A stretch of DNA of 64,000 nucleotides from Synergistaceae bacterium (GTDB lineage Bacteria > Synergistota > Synergistia > Synergistales > Aminobacteriaceae). The stretch is from NCBI GenBank assembly GCA_018436595.1, contig JAHDLC010000013.1:1-64000 (forward strand), given 5' to 3'. Under the pieces are notes generated by a model that saw only the letters and a list, made by a program, of their open reading frames with translations, did not search any database and was not told the origin of the DNA. The first letter of the stretch is position 1, and every line of letters starts with the position of its first letter. Made by a program: the position numbers and the translations under genes. Shown piece by piece: positions 23,833 through 32,053 of the stretch.

Positions 23833-25995
23833 ATGAAAAAATTACTGCTTGCCTTTCTGATGCTTTTTTTTCTCCGGGGAAACAGCCGGGCCGAACCCCG
23901 GATCGGTCTTCCCGACCTCGAGAGGGAGCTGACCTCCTCTCCCGAGGTTCTTGCGGCGGCGGCTTCCCTGTCCGAAAGCAGGGCCGTTGAAGAACGGCAC
24001 AAGATGACCGGGGGCCCCAGGTTTTTCGGCGAACTCTCCCTCGGAGGGCTGAATGAGCCCGCTTCAAGAAGTGAAACTTCGGCCCTGGAGGGCTACACAA
24101 AACTCTGGGCCAGGGGCGGCATTTCCATTCCTCTCTTCGGCACCTGGCAAAAGGAGCGTATAAGGGAGCTGGAAAACCGGATAATATCCCTTGGGGAGGA
24201 ACTTCGCCTTTTTGCGGTCCGGAAAGCGAACCTCACCGCTCTCAGGAAGGCCTATGCCCTGCTGTGGACGATCCAGGAGAGAAATGCGCTCCTTGAGCGC
24301 TTTCTCGCTCTCGAGGAGCGGATCATGCCGCTCCTCGCAAAGAGGACAAAAGAGGGGTTTCTTCTCGAGAGGGATCGCCTCGAGATGGAGAGCTGGTTTT
24401 CCTTCGCCCGCAGAGAGGCTGCCGCCGGCTCTTTGCTGAAAGAGGAGTGCCTTGCCCTTATCAGGAAGGCGACGGGCCGGAAGGGGCTTTTCGGCCTTGA
24501 GGCCCTTTTCCCGCGCCTTGAGCCCTTGTTCTTTTCCGGGGACGTTCTTGCCAGGGCCGCAGGGGAGGAGAACCGGGAACTGCAGATTCTCACAAAGGCT
24601 GCGGAGACAAAACGGGAGATTGCGCGCCGGGTTCCCGGGGCCCAGTACGATGCATACCTCAGGGCGGGATACGGTTTTTCCTCGGAGTTCCCGGGGAGGA
24701 ACGGTACAGAGGCCTTTCTGTCCATAGCCTTCGATGTCCCCTTCAGGGAAGGCAGGGCGGCATCCGCCGCAGGGCGGGCCGCCCTGGCCGGGGCAGAGAA
24801 AGCCGGGCATGAAATGGAGGCGAGGCGCATCGCCATCGTGGCGGACATCCGGGGAGGAATTGCCCGGTTCGACTCCGCCGCCGCCCAGCGGACCTTTGCC
24901 ATGGCCAACGCCCGTACAGCAGCGGAGTCCGTCCGGGCTGACAGGCTCAGGTACGGGCTTCTTCCCGGAGATATGCTGGAGCAGCTCTTCAGGAGCCTCT
25001 TCATCTACCTTTCCTCGGCACTGGCTTTTGTTGACAGCGAAGGGGCACTGCTGCAGGCGCACTGTGAACTCCTCGGAATGCTTCCTGCCGCCGCAGACGG
25101 CGGAGATGGAAAGATAATTGCCTCCTTTTTCCCTGAAGAACCGGAACGGCTTCGTCTCCTGGCTCCTTCATGGCTCGACTTCGCAACGGCCTTTTCGTCA
25201 GCTCCTGCTGCCGGAAAGCCCGCCCTTTCGCCTTCGGGAAAGGTGTTTTATTTCTGGAATGGAGACGACCTGCTGTATCCGGGAAAGGGGAAGGCCTTTT
25301 TCGACCAGGCCGCAAAGGAAGGCGCTTCAGGGGTTCTTGTTTCATTTTCGCCCCGGGGAATCGCCTTTCTGAGGACCGCAGGGGGAAAGGCCCGCCTGGA
25401 AGAAACCCTTGAAGCGGCCCGCAGGACCGGCATCAGGGCTGAACTGCTTCTCGGAGACCCTGCGTGGATCCTGGCCGCCCACAGGAAGGAACTTACCGGT
25501 CTCCTAAGGGAGCTGGACGGCTTTGCCTTTTCGGGAATCCATCTTGATCTGGAGCCGGATCAGCTCCCGGACGCCGAAGGAAGGCGCATGGAACTGCTTC
25601 TCTCCCTTACGGAGACCGTCCGCGAGGTGAAGAGGGCAACCCGGCTGCCCGTTTCCCTTTCCGTCCACCCCCGCTATCTCGAGGGCAGCCTGGGACCAGT
25701 TGCCGCCAGGGAGTTCGGGGCGGCGGGAGTAAATGAAATCGCCGTGATGATCTATTCCACGAAGGTTGATGCCGTCGCCTCGAGGATGAAAGCCATACTC
25801 TCCTCCTGGCCGGGGCTGCGCTTCCGCCTCGCCGTTTCCGTGGAAAGGGAGCTGTCCGGCACGGAAAGCTTTTTCAGGGGAGGAAAAAAGAGTTTCCTCG
25901 AGACGGTCGATTTCCTTCAGGGGGAACTGGCTTCTCCCTCTTTTGCCGGTACGGCCGTGCAATCATGGGAAAACTACAGGGAGATGGCACGATGA
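23833..25995 (+). CDS. TolC-family outer-membrane channel fused to a C-terminal GH18-like TIM barrel
   Basis: A 720-residue exported protein with signal peptide MKKLLLAFLMLFFLRGNSRA. Residues about 20-435 show the two-fold TolC pattern: long Leu/Ala/Glu-rich helices and two beta-strand regions (RGGISIPLFG and FLSIAFDVPF). Residues about 460-720 form a second domain: GKVFYFWNGDDLLYPG, then GIHLDLEPD (Glu574), SLSVHPRYL, VMIY (639-641) and a final QSWENY (Trp712). That strand order resembles GH18-like barrels, where a Glu after a hydrophobic strand is the acid. TolC proteins are normally about 430-500 residues, so the fusion is real unless the barrel is misread. It is the first gene of a four-gene operon, coupled to the HlyD gene by ATGA. 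I infer an outer-membrane exit duct with a polymer-trimming or binding domain. Confidence 0.8.
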   Translation: MKKLLLAFLMLFFLRGNSRAEPRIGLPDLERELTSSPEVLAAAASLSESRAVEERHKMTGGPRFFGELSLGGLNEPASRSETSALEGYTKLWARGGISIPLFGTWQKERIRELENRIISLGEELRLFAVRKANLTALRKAYALLWTIQERNALLERFLALEERIMPLLAKRTKEGFLLERDRLEMESWFSFARREAAAGSLLKEECLALIRKATGRKGLFGLEALFPRLEPLFFSGDVLARAAGEENRELQILTKAAETKREIARRVPGAQYDAYLRAGYGFSSEFPGRNGTEAFLSIAFDVPFREGRAASAAGRAALAGAEKAGHEMEARRIAIVADIRGGIARFDSAAAQRTFAMANARTAAESVRADRLRYGLLPGDMLEQLFRSLFIYLSSALAFVDSEGALLQAHCELLGMLPAAADGGDGKIIASFFPEEPERLRLLAPSWLDFATAFSSAPAAGKPALSPSGKVFYFWNGDDLLYPGKGKAFFDQAAKEGASGVLVSFSPRGIAFLRTAGGKARLEETLEAARRTGIRAELLLGDPAWILAAHRKELTGLLRELDGFAFSGIHLDLEPDQLPDAEGRRMELLLSLTETVREVKRATRLPVSLSVHPRYLEGSLGPVAAREFGAAGVNEIAVMIYSTKVDAVASRMKAILSSWPGLRFRLAVSVERELSGTESFFRGGKKSFLETVDFLQGELASPSFAGTAVQSWENYREMAR

Positions 25996-27089
25996 AAGTC
26001 AGGTTTACTTCACCTAAAAAGCAGAATCCGGACGAGGACGGAGGGCTTCCCGTCCGGTACGGCCCGGCGAAGCGGGCCGTACCGAAATGGAGGTGGTACA
26101 TCCTCGTCCTGGTCATATCGACGCCCCTTCTGTTTCTCCTCTGGCGGGTCGGGGCCGCCATGTTCTTCATCAATGCCCCGGGGGTGATTTCCCTTGAGAA
26201 GGTCAGCATCAACAGTCCCTTCCCGGCCGTGGTGGAGAGGATCTCCGTGTCCCCCGGGGCCAGAACGGCTCACGGCGATCTGCTCATGCGCCTGGAAGAC
26301 CCTGTGGTGACCCAGAGGATCTACGTCCTGCAGGCGGAGCTGGAGGCGCTGAAGACCGGAGTGCCCGGCGCCGCGGGGGATTCCCCTTCCAGGGCCGCAT
26401 TTGCAACAGTCCGCATAGCGGAGGAGGGCGTGAGGTACCAGAAAGGGTACAGGGACTCGATACAGTCTCTCTTCAGACAGGGAGCCGCCACAAGGGCCGA
26501 GGCCGACGCTGCCGAGGAAAGGTACAGGCAGGCCCTCTCAGCTCTGGCGGAGGCCAGGGCATCGGTTGCCCTTCTCCAGGCTCCGGATCTGTCCAGGCAG
26601 GAGTCGGCGGCCCAGAGAAATACCAGGATCGCCCAGATTGAGGCGGAATTGAAGGGGCTGGAAGAACGGAAGGGGTTTTTCTCCGTGGTCAGCCCCGGCG
26701 AAGGACGGGTACTGGATGTTTTTCCCACCGAAGGGCAATCCGTCGCCGGGGGGACACCCCTCGTTCTCCTGGGGCGTCCCCAGTCCCTGAAGGTGATGGC
26801 CTACCTTCAGCCACGGCACATTTCCTATGCGAAAGAGGGCGAGAAGGTTATCGTACGCCTGCCGGGAAGCCTCTCGGTCTCCGGCATGGTTTCCGCGACG
26901 CCCGAAATCGCCGCCCGCATTCCGGCGGAACTCGCCGGCGTTCTGGCGGAGGGAAAGCAGACCCTGCTCGTCAGGATCGATCTCGATGAACCCCTTGCCG
27001 GTCATCTTCGCGTCGAAGGGCTGCCGGTGTCCGTCCATTTCGGTTTTTCTCTCCGGAAGAGCCTCCAGCTTCTCTCCGGGGAATCATGA
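25992..27089 (+). CDS. HlyD-like periplasmic adaptor of the secretion locus
   Basis: A 365-residue protein. About 30 cytoplasmic residues precede one membrane helix (WYILVLVISTPLLFLLW). VERISVSPGARTAHGDLLMRLEDPVV and GRVLDVFPTEGQSVAGGTPLVLLG are the two halves of a lipoyl-like domain, separated by a coiled coil of about 110 residues. A beta-barrel with IVRLPGSLSVSGMVS follows. This is the Alg44/EmrA-like adaptor layout. There is no ABC or MFS pump in the operon, so the natural partner in the inner membrane is the glycosyltransferase at 28477. The ATG at 25992 lies in the stop codon of the TolC fusion. Confidence 0.88.
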   Translation: MKVRFTSPKKQNPDEDGGLPVRYGPAKRAVPKWRWYILVLVISTPLLFLLWRVGAAMFFINAPGVISLEKVSINSPFPAVVERISVSPGARTAHGDLLMRLEDPVVTQRIYVLQAELEALKTGVPGAAGDSPSRAAFATVRIAEEGVRYQKGYRDSIQSLFRQGAATRAEADAAEERYRQALSALAEARASVALLQAPDLSRQESAAQRNTRIAQIEAELKGLEERKGFFSVVSPGEGRVLDVFPTEGQSVAGGTPLVLLGRPQSLKVMAYLQPRHISYAKEGEKVIVRLPGSLSVSGMVSATPEIAARIPAELAGVLAEGKQTLLVRIDLDEPLAGHLRVEGLPVSVHFGFSLRKSLQLLSGES

Positions 27090-27102
27090 CAGGAGGGAAA
27101 GC

Positions 27103-28470
27103 ATGAAAGACCAGGGAAACGAGCATGATACAGGAATGAACCTTTTCTTTCTCACGGATCCCGGGGACCTTTCCGCAACCCTCTCATCCGGCGGGGGGCT
27201 CCCTGACGGCTTTATCCTCGGCAGGTGCGGGTCCGGCAGCGAATGCGGCCATATGCTCAGGGAGCTCCGGAAGGGAGACGAAACGGCCCTTCTGCCCGTT
27301 TTTCTGGAGGATTTTCCTTCGGACGGTGACCGGGAGGCGGCGGACGGACCGGCCAGGACGAAAGAGGAGATGGAGAATCTGGCCCGGGAGATTGGGAACA
27401 GGCTGAGGGATGTGGATGAAAATGCCCTCCGTAAAAGTCTCGATCTCAGGCTCCTGGCCTTTCTCTATTCCCGGGAGGGCAAAAAGCTGAGGCCTGTTCT
27501 TGACCCTCTTTCCAGGGAGCTTTATTCCTATCCCCTTGCAGATCATCTCTCCGGAGGGCTGCTTGACTCGTCCAGGTGGATATCCGAACTGCTGGAGAAA
27601 GGCTACCTCGAGGAAGAGTCTCTTGCCGACAGGATCAGGGCGTGCCCGAAATGCGGCGGCGCCCACCTGAATTACGTGGATGTCTGCCCCTTCTGCAGAA
27701 GCATGGACATCCGCCAGGTTCCCTTCATTCACTGTTTCACGTGCGGAAGGGTAGGTCCCCAGGAGGCCTTTGTCAGGGAGGGGCCCATGCAGTGTCCCTT
27801 CTGCGGGGCAAGGCTGCGCCATATCGGTTCGGATTACGACAGGCCCATGGACAATTATCTCTGCAGCTCCTGTTCCCAGACCTTTGCGGAACCGGATGTC
27901 TCGTGCAGGTGTTTTCTCTGCGGCGCATGGAGCCCCGCGGATGGGCTGTCGGTGCGCTCCTTCAGGGAGTATTCCCTTTCAGACAAGGGGGTGATTGCCG
28001 TCAGGAGCGGAAACACCGATGACATGTATTCCGTATTCGACGCCCTGAACTATACCAAGCCGGAGCCGTTCCGCCATATCCTCGACTGGCAGCTCCAGCT
28101 CTCGGGCAGGCCTCCCGTGGAGCCTTTCAGCCTCATGATCATCTCCTTCCCCAACGTTGAAAAAGTCAAGGAAAAGCTGGGCCGGAAAAAGGTGACGGAG
28201 ATCATGGAGAGCCTGGCGAGGCGTCTTCGGGAGAGAATCAGAAAAACCGATATCAGCACCAGGACGGCGGAAAACGATCTTCTCCTTCTTCTCCCCAAAA
28301 CGGGAGAAAAGGGCTGTGCGGTTCTGGCATCCAAAGTGAGAGAGCTCGAAAAGGAGACCCTGCAGCCCGACGGCCTTGTCATGGAAATTTCCGTGAAGAC
28401 GGCGGTCTTCCCCGGGGACAGGGTGGAGGGAGAGGACGCCGTGCTTCTGGTGGCACGGCTGAAGGGCTGA
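27103..28470 (+). CDS. TackOD1-like zinc-ribbon protein with degenerate GGDEF domain
   Basis: A 455-residue cytoplasmic protein with no membrane segment. Residues about 12-75 read like a receiver-type fold (LPDGFILGR, then HMLRELRKGD and LPVFLEDF), with Gly where the phospho-acceptor Asp would sit. Residues 181-273 carry six CxxC-type pairs (CPKC, CPFC, CFTC, CPFC, CSSC, CFLC), enough for three zinc ribbons. This is the pattern I recall as the TackOD1 output domain. Residues about 335-455 resemble a GGDEF domain (FSLMIISFPN, RTAENDLLLLLP), but the signature is AENDL (389-393), so cyclase activity is unlikely. I infer a regulatory subunit that gates polymer synthesis. AGGAGGG precedes the ATG. 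Confidence 0.78.
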   Translation: MKDQGNEHDTGMNLFFLTDPGDLSATLSSGGGLPDGFILGRCGSGSECGHMLRELRKGDETALLPVFLEDFPSDGDREAADGPARTKEEMENLAREIGNRLRDVDENALRKSLDLRLLAFLYSREGKKLRPVLDPLSRELYSYPLADHLSGGLLDSSRWISELLEKGYLEEESLADRIRACPKCGGAHLNYVDVCPFCRSMDIRQVPFIHCFTCGRVGPQEAFVREGPMQCPFCGARLRHIGSDYDRPMDNYLCSSCSQTFAEPDVSCRCFLCGAWSPADGLSVRSFREYSLSDKGVIAVRSGNTDDMYSVFDALNYTKPEPFRHILDWQLQLSGRPPVEPFSLMIISFPNVEKVKEKLGRKKVTEIMESLARRLRERIRKTDISTRTAENDLLLLLPKTGEKGCAVLASKVRELEKETLQPDGLVMEISVKTAVFPGDRVEGEDAVLLVARLKG

Positions 28471-28476
28471 CCGTTC

Positions 28477-29814
28477 ATGGATGACTGGCTTCTTTTTCTT
28501 TTCCGGGGTCTGCGGGCCTTCGTCGATGATCCCCTCGCCTCGGAGCTCTGGGTGGTCGTATTCAGGTTCGTCCCCTTCATCCTTGCCCTGGAGCTGCCCT
28601 ATTATCTCTTTGTCTTCTCCGGCATTCTCAGGTACATCCTCAGGAAGAGGCATGAGATTCCCTTGGGGTCTACCCTCTTTCCGCCCGTATCCTGCATCAT
28701 CACCTGCTACTCGGAGGGAAAGGATATCCGGAAGACCATCATGAGCCTGGCCGCGCAGCTGTATCCCGGAAAGATAGAGATCATCCCCGTGCTGGACGGT
28801 GCATCGGCCAACAAGCCCACCTACGACGCGGCCTATGAGATGGAGAAAGATGTGAATTCCCTCCCGGGAAGGGTGCTGAAATGCCTTCCCAAGTGGAAGA
28901 GAGGGGGGCGGGTTTCCTCCCTCAACTCCGGTTTTGCCCTCTCCACGGGAGACGTTATCATGGCCATGGACGGGGATACCTCCTTCGACAACGATATGGT
29001 GGAAAACGCCGTCCGCCACTTCAGCAATCCCGATGTGATGTGCGTCTCCGGGTGCCTCCGGGTCCGCAACTGGAGGGATTCCCCCGCCGCTGCCCTCCAG
29101 GCCGTCGAGTACCTCGTGTCCATCCTCGCGAGCAAGACGGGGCTCAGCGAATTCAACGCGGTCAACAACATTTCCGGAGCTTTCGGCATCTTCAGGAGAG
29201 ATGTGCTCACCCTCATCGGCGGATGGGATGCCGGGACCGCCGAAGACCTGGATCTCACCCTCAGGGTGAAGAACTATTTCGGCAGGCACCGGAACATGCG
29301 CATCGTCTTCGACCCCGAGGTGATGGGCCATACTGACGCCCCGGACACCTTCCGCGGTTTCTTCAGGCAAAGGCTCCGGTGGGACGGGGATCTTTTCTAT
29401 CTCTACTTCCTCAAACATTTCCGCTCTTTCTCGCCGAGGCTCATGGGATGGCCCAACCTTATCGTCTCCACGGTGGGCGGTCTTCTTTTCCAGATCGTCA
29501 CCCCCCTGCTTCTCTTCCTCTACACTGTATTCCTGCTGGCAACCGTCCCCATGACCGTCATCGGAGTCGTCATGGGTCTCGTCTATCTTTTTTACTTCTC
29601 GGTGGAAACCTTTTTCTTCCTCGTGATGCTCTTCTTCCTCTCCGAGCGCCCGAGAGAAGACGCCATGCTCATTCCCCTCCTTCCTCTCATGCCCGTATTC
29701 ACCTTCGTCACCCGGATCTGGTCGGCCTTTGCCGTCCTCTGGGAAATGACCGGACGGGGCCATCTGGACACCTCCATGGCTCCCTGGTGGGTGCTCAGGA
29801 AAACGAAATTCTGA
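28477..29814 (+). CDS. Processive family-2 glycosyltransferase (polysaccharide synthase)
   Basis: A 445-residue inner-membrane enzyme. A membrane helix near the N-terminus precedes a GT2 catalytic domain with SCIITCYSEGKD, the DxD in MAMDGDT (165-167), the acid in GTAEDLDL (Asp257) and QRLRW (298-302), the acceptor-site QxxRW of processive synthases such as BcsA, PgaC and hyaluronan synthase. At least four membrane helices follow (about residues 325-425) and would form the translocation channel. It has no PilZ domain. As last gene of the operon it supplies the polymer that the adaptor and TolC fusion would carry outward. The sugar cannot be deduced. Confidence 0.9.
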   Translation: MDDWLLFLFRGLRAFVDDPLASELWVVVFRFVPFILALELPYYLFVFSGILRYILRKRHEIPLGSTLFPPVSCIITCYSEGKDIRKTIMSLAAQLYPGKIEIIPVLDGASANKPTYDAAYEMEKDVNSLPGRVLKCLPKWKRGGRVSSLNSGFALSTGDVIMAMDGDTSFDNDMVENAVRHFSNPDVMCVSGCLRVRNWRDSPAAALQAVEYLVSILASKTGLSEFNAVNNISGAFGIFRRDVLTLIGGWDAGTAEDLDLTLRVKNYFGRHRNMRIVFDPEVMGHTDAPDTFRGFFRQRLRWDGDLFYLYFLKHFRSFSPRLMGWPNLIVSTVGGLLFQIVTPLLLFLYTVFLLATVPMTVIGVVMGLVYLFYFSVETFFFLVMLFFLSERPREDAMLIPLLPLMPVFTFVTRIWSAFAVLWEMTGRGHLDTSMAPWWVLRKTKF

Positions 29815-29871
29815 CCGGCAGAGGCGAAATGATCCGTTCTCCTGCCGATTCGGGGAGACGGGGGATACTGC

Positions 29872-29877
29872 TATAAT
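29872..29877 (+). promoter_or_regulatory. Candidate -10 box before the metallophosphoesterase
   Basis: A perfect TATAAT lies 44 bp before the ATG at 29921, with no good -35 hexamer. It suggests that the phosphoesterase can be expressed separately from the secretion locus, which ends 57 bp upstream. Confidence 0.45.
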
Positions 29878-29920
29878 ATTTCTCTAAATTTTCCGCCGGA
29901 AGTGCAGGGAGGAATGGAGT

Positions 29921-31105
29921 ATGAGCCGGAGTTTTGCCGTGTTTTTTTCGCTCTACATGCTGATGTACGGAAGCATGCACGTTTTTGTCTACTTCAAGCT
30001 GAGAAGCGCCATTGGACGGGGCTGGAAATGGACCGCCCTTTTCATCCTGGTGTCTCTTGCCATGATCGTCGGCGCACGGGCCCTGTGGCTTTTCGACTTC
30101 GGGGACGCCCACACTCTCCGGAAGGTTTTGTCCTACTCGGGATACGTGTGGATGGCCTTCATCTTCATGACCTTCGCCTGGTTCGTCCTCATCGACATGG
30201 TGAGGCTCCTCTTCTATATTCTCGACGGGCTCCTCTCCTCACGGTTCGGCGAACTGCTCGGTTCTCCGAAGCTCCGGGCGTTCATTGCAGTCTCAGCGGC
30301 TCTTTCCATCTGCGTCTACGGCTGGTTCGAGGCGCTGAACATCAGGACGGTCACCATCACCATCCCCACAGCGAAGCTGCCGCGGGGGGTGGACCGTGTC
30401 CGCATTGCCCAGCTCTCCGACGTGCACCTCGGGTGGATCATCCAGGAGCAGCGGCTGGCCGCCATGCTGGACGCAGTGAAGGCGGCGGAACCCGACATGC
30501 TCGTCATCACGGGGGATCTTGTGGACGGAGACATGGAGGAGCGACAGGCCGAGGTCGCCCTCTTCCGGGGACTGAAGCTGCCCCACGGCATCTACGCCGT
30601 GACGGGAAACCACGAATACCATGCGGGCATCGGTCAGGCCCTGGCCTTCAAGGAACATGCCGGGCTGAGGGTTCTGCGGAACGAGGCTGTCCGCGCCGGG
30701 GGCGTCATCCTTGCCGGGGTGGACGATCGGGCGGCCAGGCGGTACGGTTACCCCGTCGTGCCCGATGCGTCCGTCCTGGCGGGGATGCCGCCGAACCGCT
30801 TCGTGGTGCTCCTCAAGCACCAGCCCTATGTCGATTCCGACGCTGTGGGGCTGTTTGACCTCCAGCTTTCGGGGCATACCCACGGCGGCCAGATCTGGCC
30901 CTTTTACTGGGCGACCAGGGCGGTCTACGATTACCGCCCCGGTCTTCGGGCCATCGTCCCCCCGGAGAGGAGCGGGCAGGCTCATGCCGCTTCTCCCGGG
31001 AGGCAGAGCCGGATCTACGTGAACAACGGCACCGGAACCTGGGGGCCCCCCATACGGTTCCTCACCCCGCCCGAAGTGACGGTTATCGACATCGTAAGGG
31101 AATAG
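29921..31105 (+). CDS. Membrane-anchored metallophosphoesterase (YaeI/YkuE-like)
   Basis: A 394-residue protein. Residues about 1-145 contain four membrane helices; the rest is a calcineurin-like phosphoesterase with all metal motifs: QLSDVHLG, VITGDLVDGD, VTGNHEYH, LLKHQP and SGHTHGGQ. It ends with IYVNNGTGTWGPPIRFLTPPE, typical of the YaeI/YkuE branch, which includes enzymes acting on lipid phosphoesters such as UDP-diacylglucosamine-type substrates. The substrate here is open. GGGAGGAATGGAGT precedes the ATG, and a bidirectional terminator follows. Confidence 0.9.
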   Translation: MSRSFAVFFSLYMLMYGSMHVFVYFKLRSAIGRGWKWTALFILVSLAMIVGARALWLFDFGDAHTLRKVLSYSGYVWMAFIFMTFAWFVLIDMVRLLFYILDGLLSSRFGELLGSPKLRAFIAVSAALSICVYGWFEALNIRTVTITIPTAKLPRGVDRVRIAQLSDVHLGWIIQEQRLAAMLDAVKAAEPDMLVITGDLVDGDMEERQAEVALFRGLKLPHGIYAVTGNHEYHAGIGQALAFKEHAGLRVLRNEAVRAGGVILAGVDDRAARRYGYPVVPDASVLAGMPPNRFVVLLKHQPYVDSDAVGLFDLQLSGHTHGGQIWPFYWATRAVYDYRPGLRAIVPPERSGQAHAASPGRQSRIYVNNGTGTWGPPIRFLTPPEVTVIDIVRE

Positions 31106-31115
31106 GAGACCACAA

Positions 31116-31156
31116 AAGAAGGGCCTCCCCGGAAATGCCGGAGAGGCCCTTCTTTT
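31116..31156. terminator. Bidirectional intrinsic terminator
   Basis: AGAAGGGCCTC pairs with GAGGCCCTTCT around a 15-nt loop that can itself fold (CCGG with CCGG), followed by T5. A-rich sequence before the left arm gives a T tract on the other strand, so it serves the phosphoesterase gene and the convergent racemase gene. Confidence 0.88.
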
Positions 31157-31163
31157 TCCTCCG

Positions 31164-31868
31164 TCAGGGATAGAGAGCCCGGAGACAGGCCTCGCAGAGG
31201 GCTCCCAGGCTGGATACGGTCTTCTCCCGGGGAAGGCCCGACGCGTCGTAGGCCAGGGGAAGCTCCGTGCAGGCCGCGCATATGGGGAGATCCCTCTCCT
31301 CCCACAGCTTCAGCACCACGCCTTTCAGCAGATCCCCTCCCTCAGCCTTCCTGTTCGACTTCACCAGCTCGATGCTTTCCTGCACCTTCTGCTGCACTTC
31401 CAGTGACGGGACGAAGAAGGGGTAGTTCCTCTTCTCCCCGTAGCGCTGGTAGAGTCCGCTGTCCATGGTCCCCCGGGTGGCCAGGAGCCACGCACCCTCG
31501 GGGCTCATCCTTCCGGCGGCCCCCACCGTCTCGTCGATGATGTGGATGAGGGGGACGGGCAGCTCGTCCCGGAAGCGGTCGATGAAAAAATGGGCCGTGT
31601 TGCAGGGGACGGCGAGAAAATCGGCTCCCCACCCCGCGAGGGTGAGAAGGTTCTTTTTCAGGCGCTCCGTGGGGTCCTCACCCGTGCCGAGAATGGCGCT
31701 GCTCCGGTCGGGCACCTGGGGGTCGGAGAGCAGGTAGGTCACGGCGTGCTCCTGGTCCCGGGAGACGGGCGCCCGCTCCGCCAGCAGGCGGAGAAACTCC
31801 GCCGCCGCCGCCGGTCCCATGCCGCCGAGCACACCGAGAATTTTATCGGGCTGTCTGTTGTTCACCAT
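31164..31868 (-). CDS. Aspartate/glutamate racemase family protein
   Basis: A 234-residue cytoplasmic enzyme. ILGVLGGMGPAAAAEFL is the conserved N-terminus, and the two catalytic cysteines are in VPCNTAHFF and CAACTELPL. This two-Cys architecture racemises aspartate or glutamate without cofactor. It resembles YgeA-type broad racemases more than MurI, so peptidoglycan supply is not certain. The ATG at 31868 has GGAGGTG 5 nt upstream, and a minus-strand TATAAT lies at 31904-31899. A longer upstream in-frame start is not supported. Confidence 0.9.
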   Translation of the reverse strand: MVNNRQPDKILGVLGGMGPAAAAEFLRLLAERAPVSRDQEHAVTYLLSDPQVPDRSSAILGTGEDPTERLKKNLLTLAGWGADFLAVPCNTAHFFIDRFRDELPVPLIHIIDETVGAAGRMSPEGAWLLATRGTMDSGLYQRYGEKRNYPFFVPSLEVQQKVQESIELVKSNRKAEGGDLLKGVVLKLWEERDLPICAACTELPLAYDASGLPREKTVSSLGALCEACLRALYP

Positions 31869-31934
31869 GAAAACACCTCCGGAGAGTTTTGTCCCTACAT
31901 TATATATCATGCACAGGGGAGAGGGCCGAAGATG

Positions 31935-31987
31935 TTTCACAACCGTTACATTCCCGTGCGGCATCCGTTACCTATCCTCCCTATACT
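31935..31987 (+). promoter_or_regulatory. Pho-box-like direct repeats and -10 box before pstS
   Basis: Four 11-bp units in a row, TTTCACAACCG, TTACATTCCCG, TGCGGCATCCG and TTACCTATCCT (31935-31978), share a 7+4 layout with a CC[GT]-ending spacer, the periodicity of PhoB/PhoP boxes. TATACT at 31982-31987 is the likely -10, with no -35. This fits an activator-dependent promoter for the phosphate operon; the regulator is probably the PhoB-like protein at 36169. Confidence 0.55.
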
Positions 31988-32053
31988 TTCATCATCGGCC
32001 GGAGATGGTCTCCGGCGAACAGACAGAAAAAAATCAAGGAGGTTCTTTCGGCA

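Noticed and set aside
27979-29763. A 594-codon minus-strand open frame opposite the GT2 gene
   Set aside because: Its Glu/His/Gly-rich composition is the antisense of a G+C-rich coding region; the plus strand has intact GT2 motifs.
23833-29814. Type I secretion or drug-efflux system
   Set aside because: TolC and HlyD-like proteins suggest it at first, but the operon has no ABC, MFS or RND pump and instead has a processive GT2 synthase; the ABC exporter at 17079-20219 has its own adaptor and regulator.
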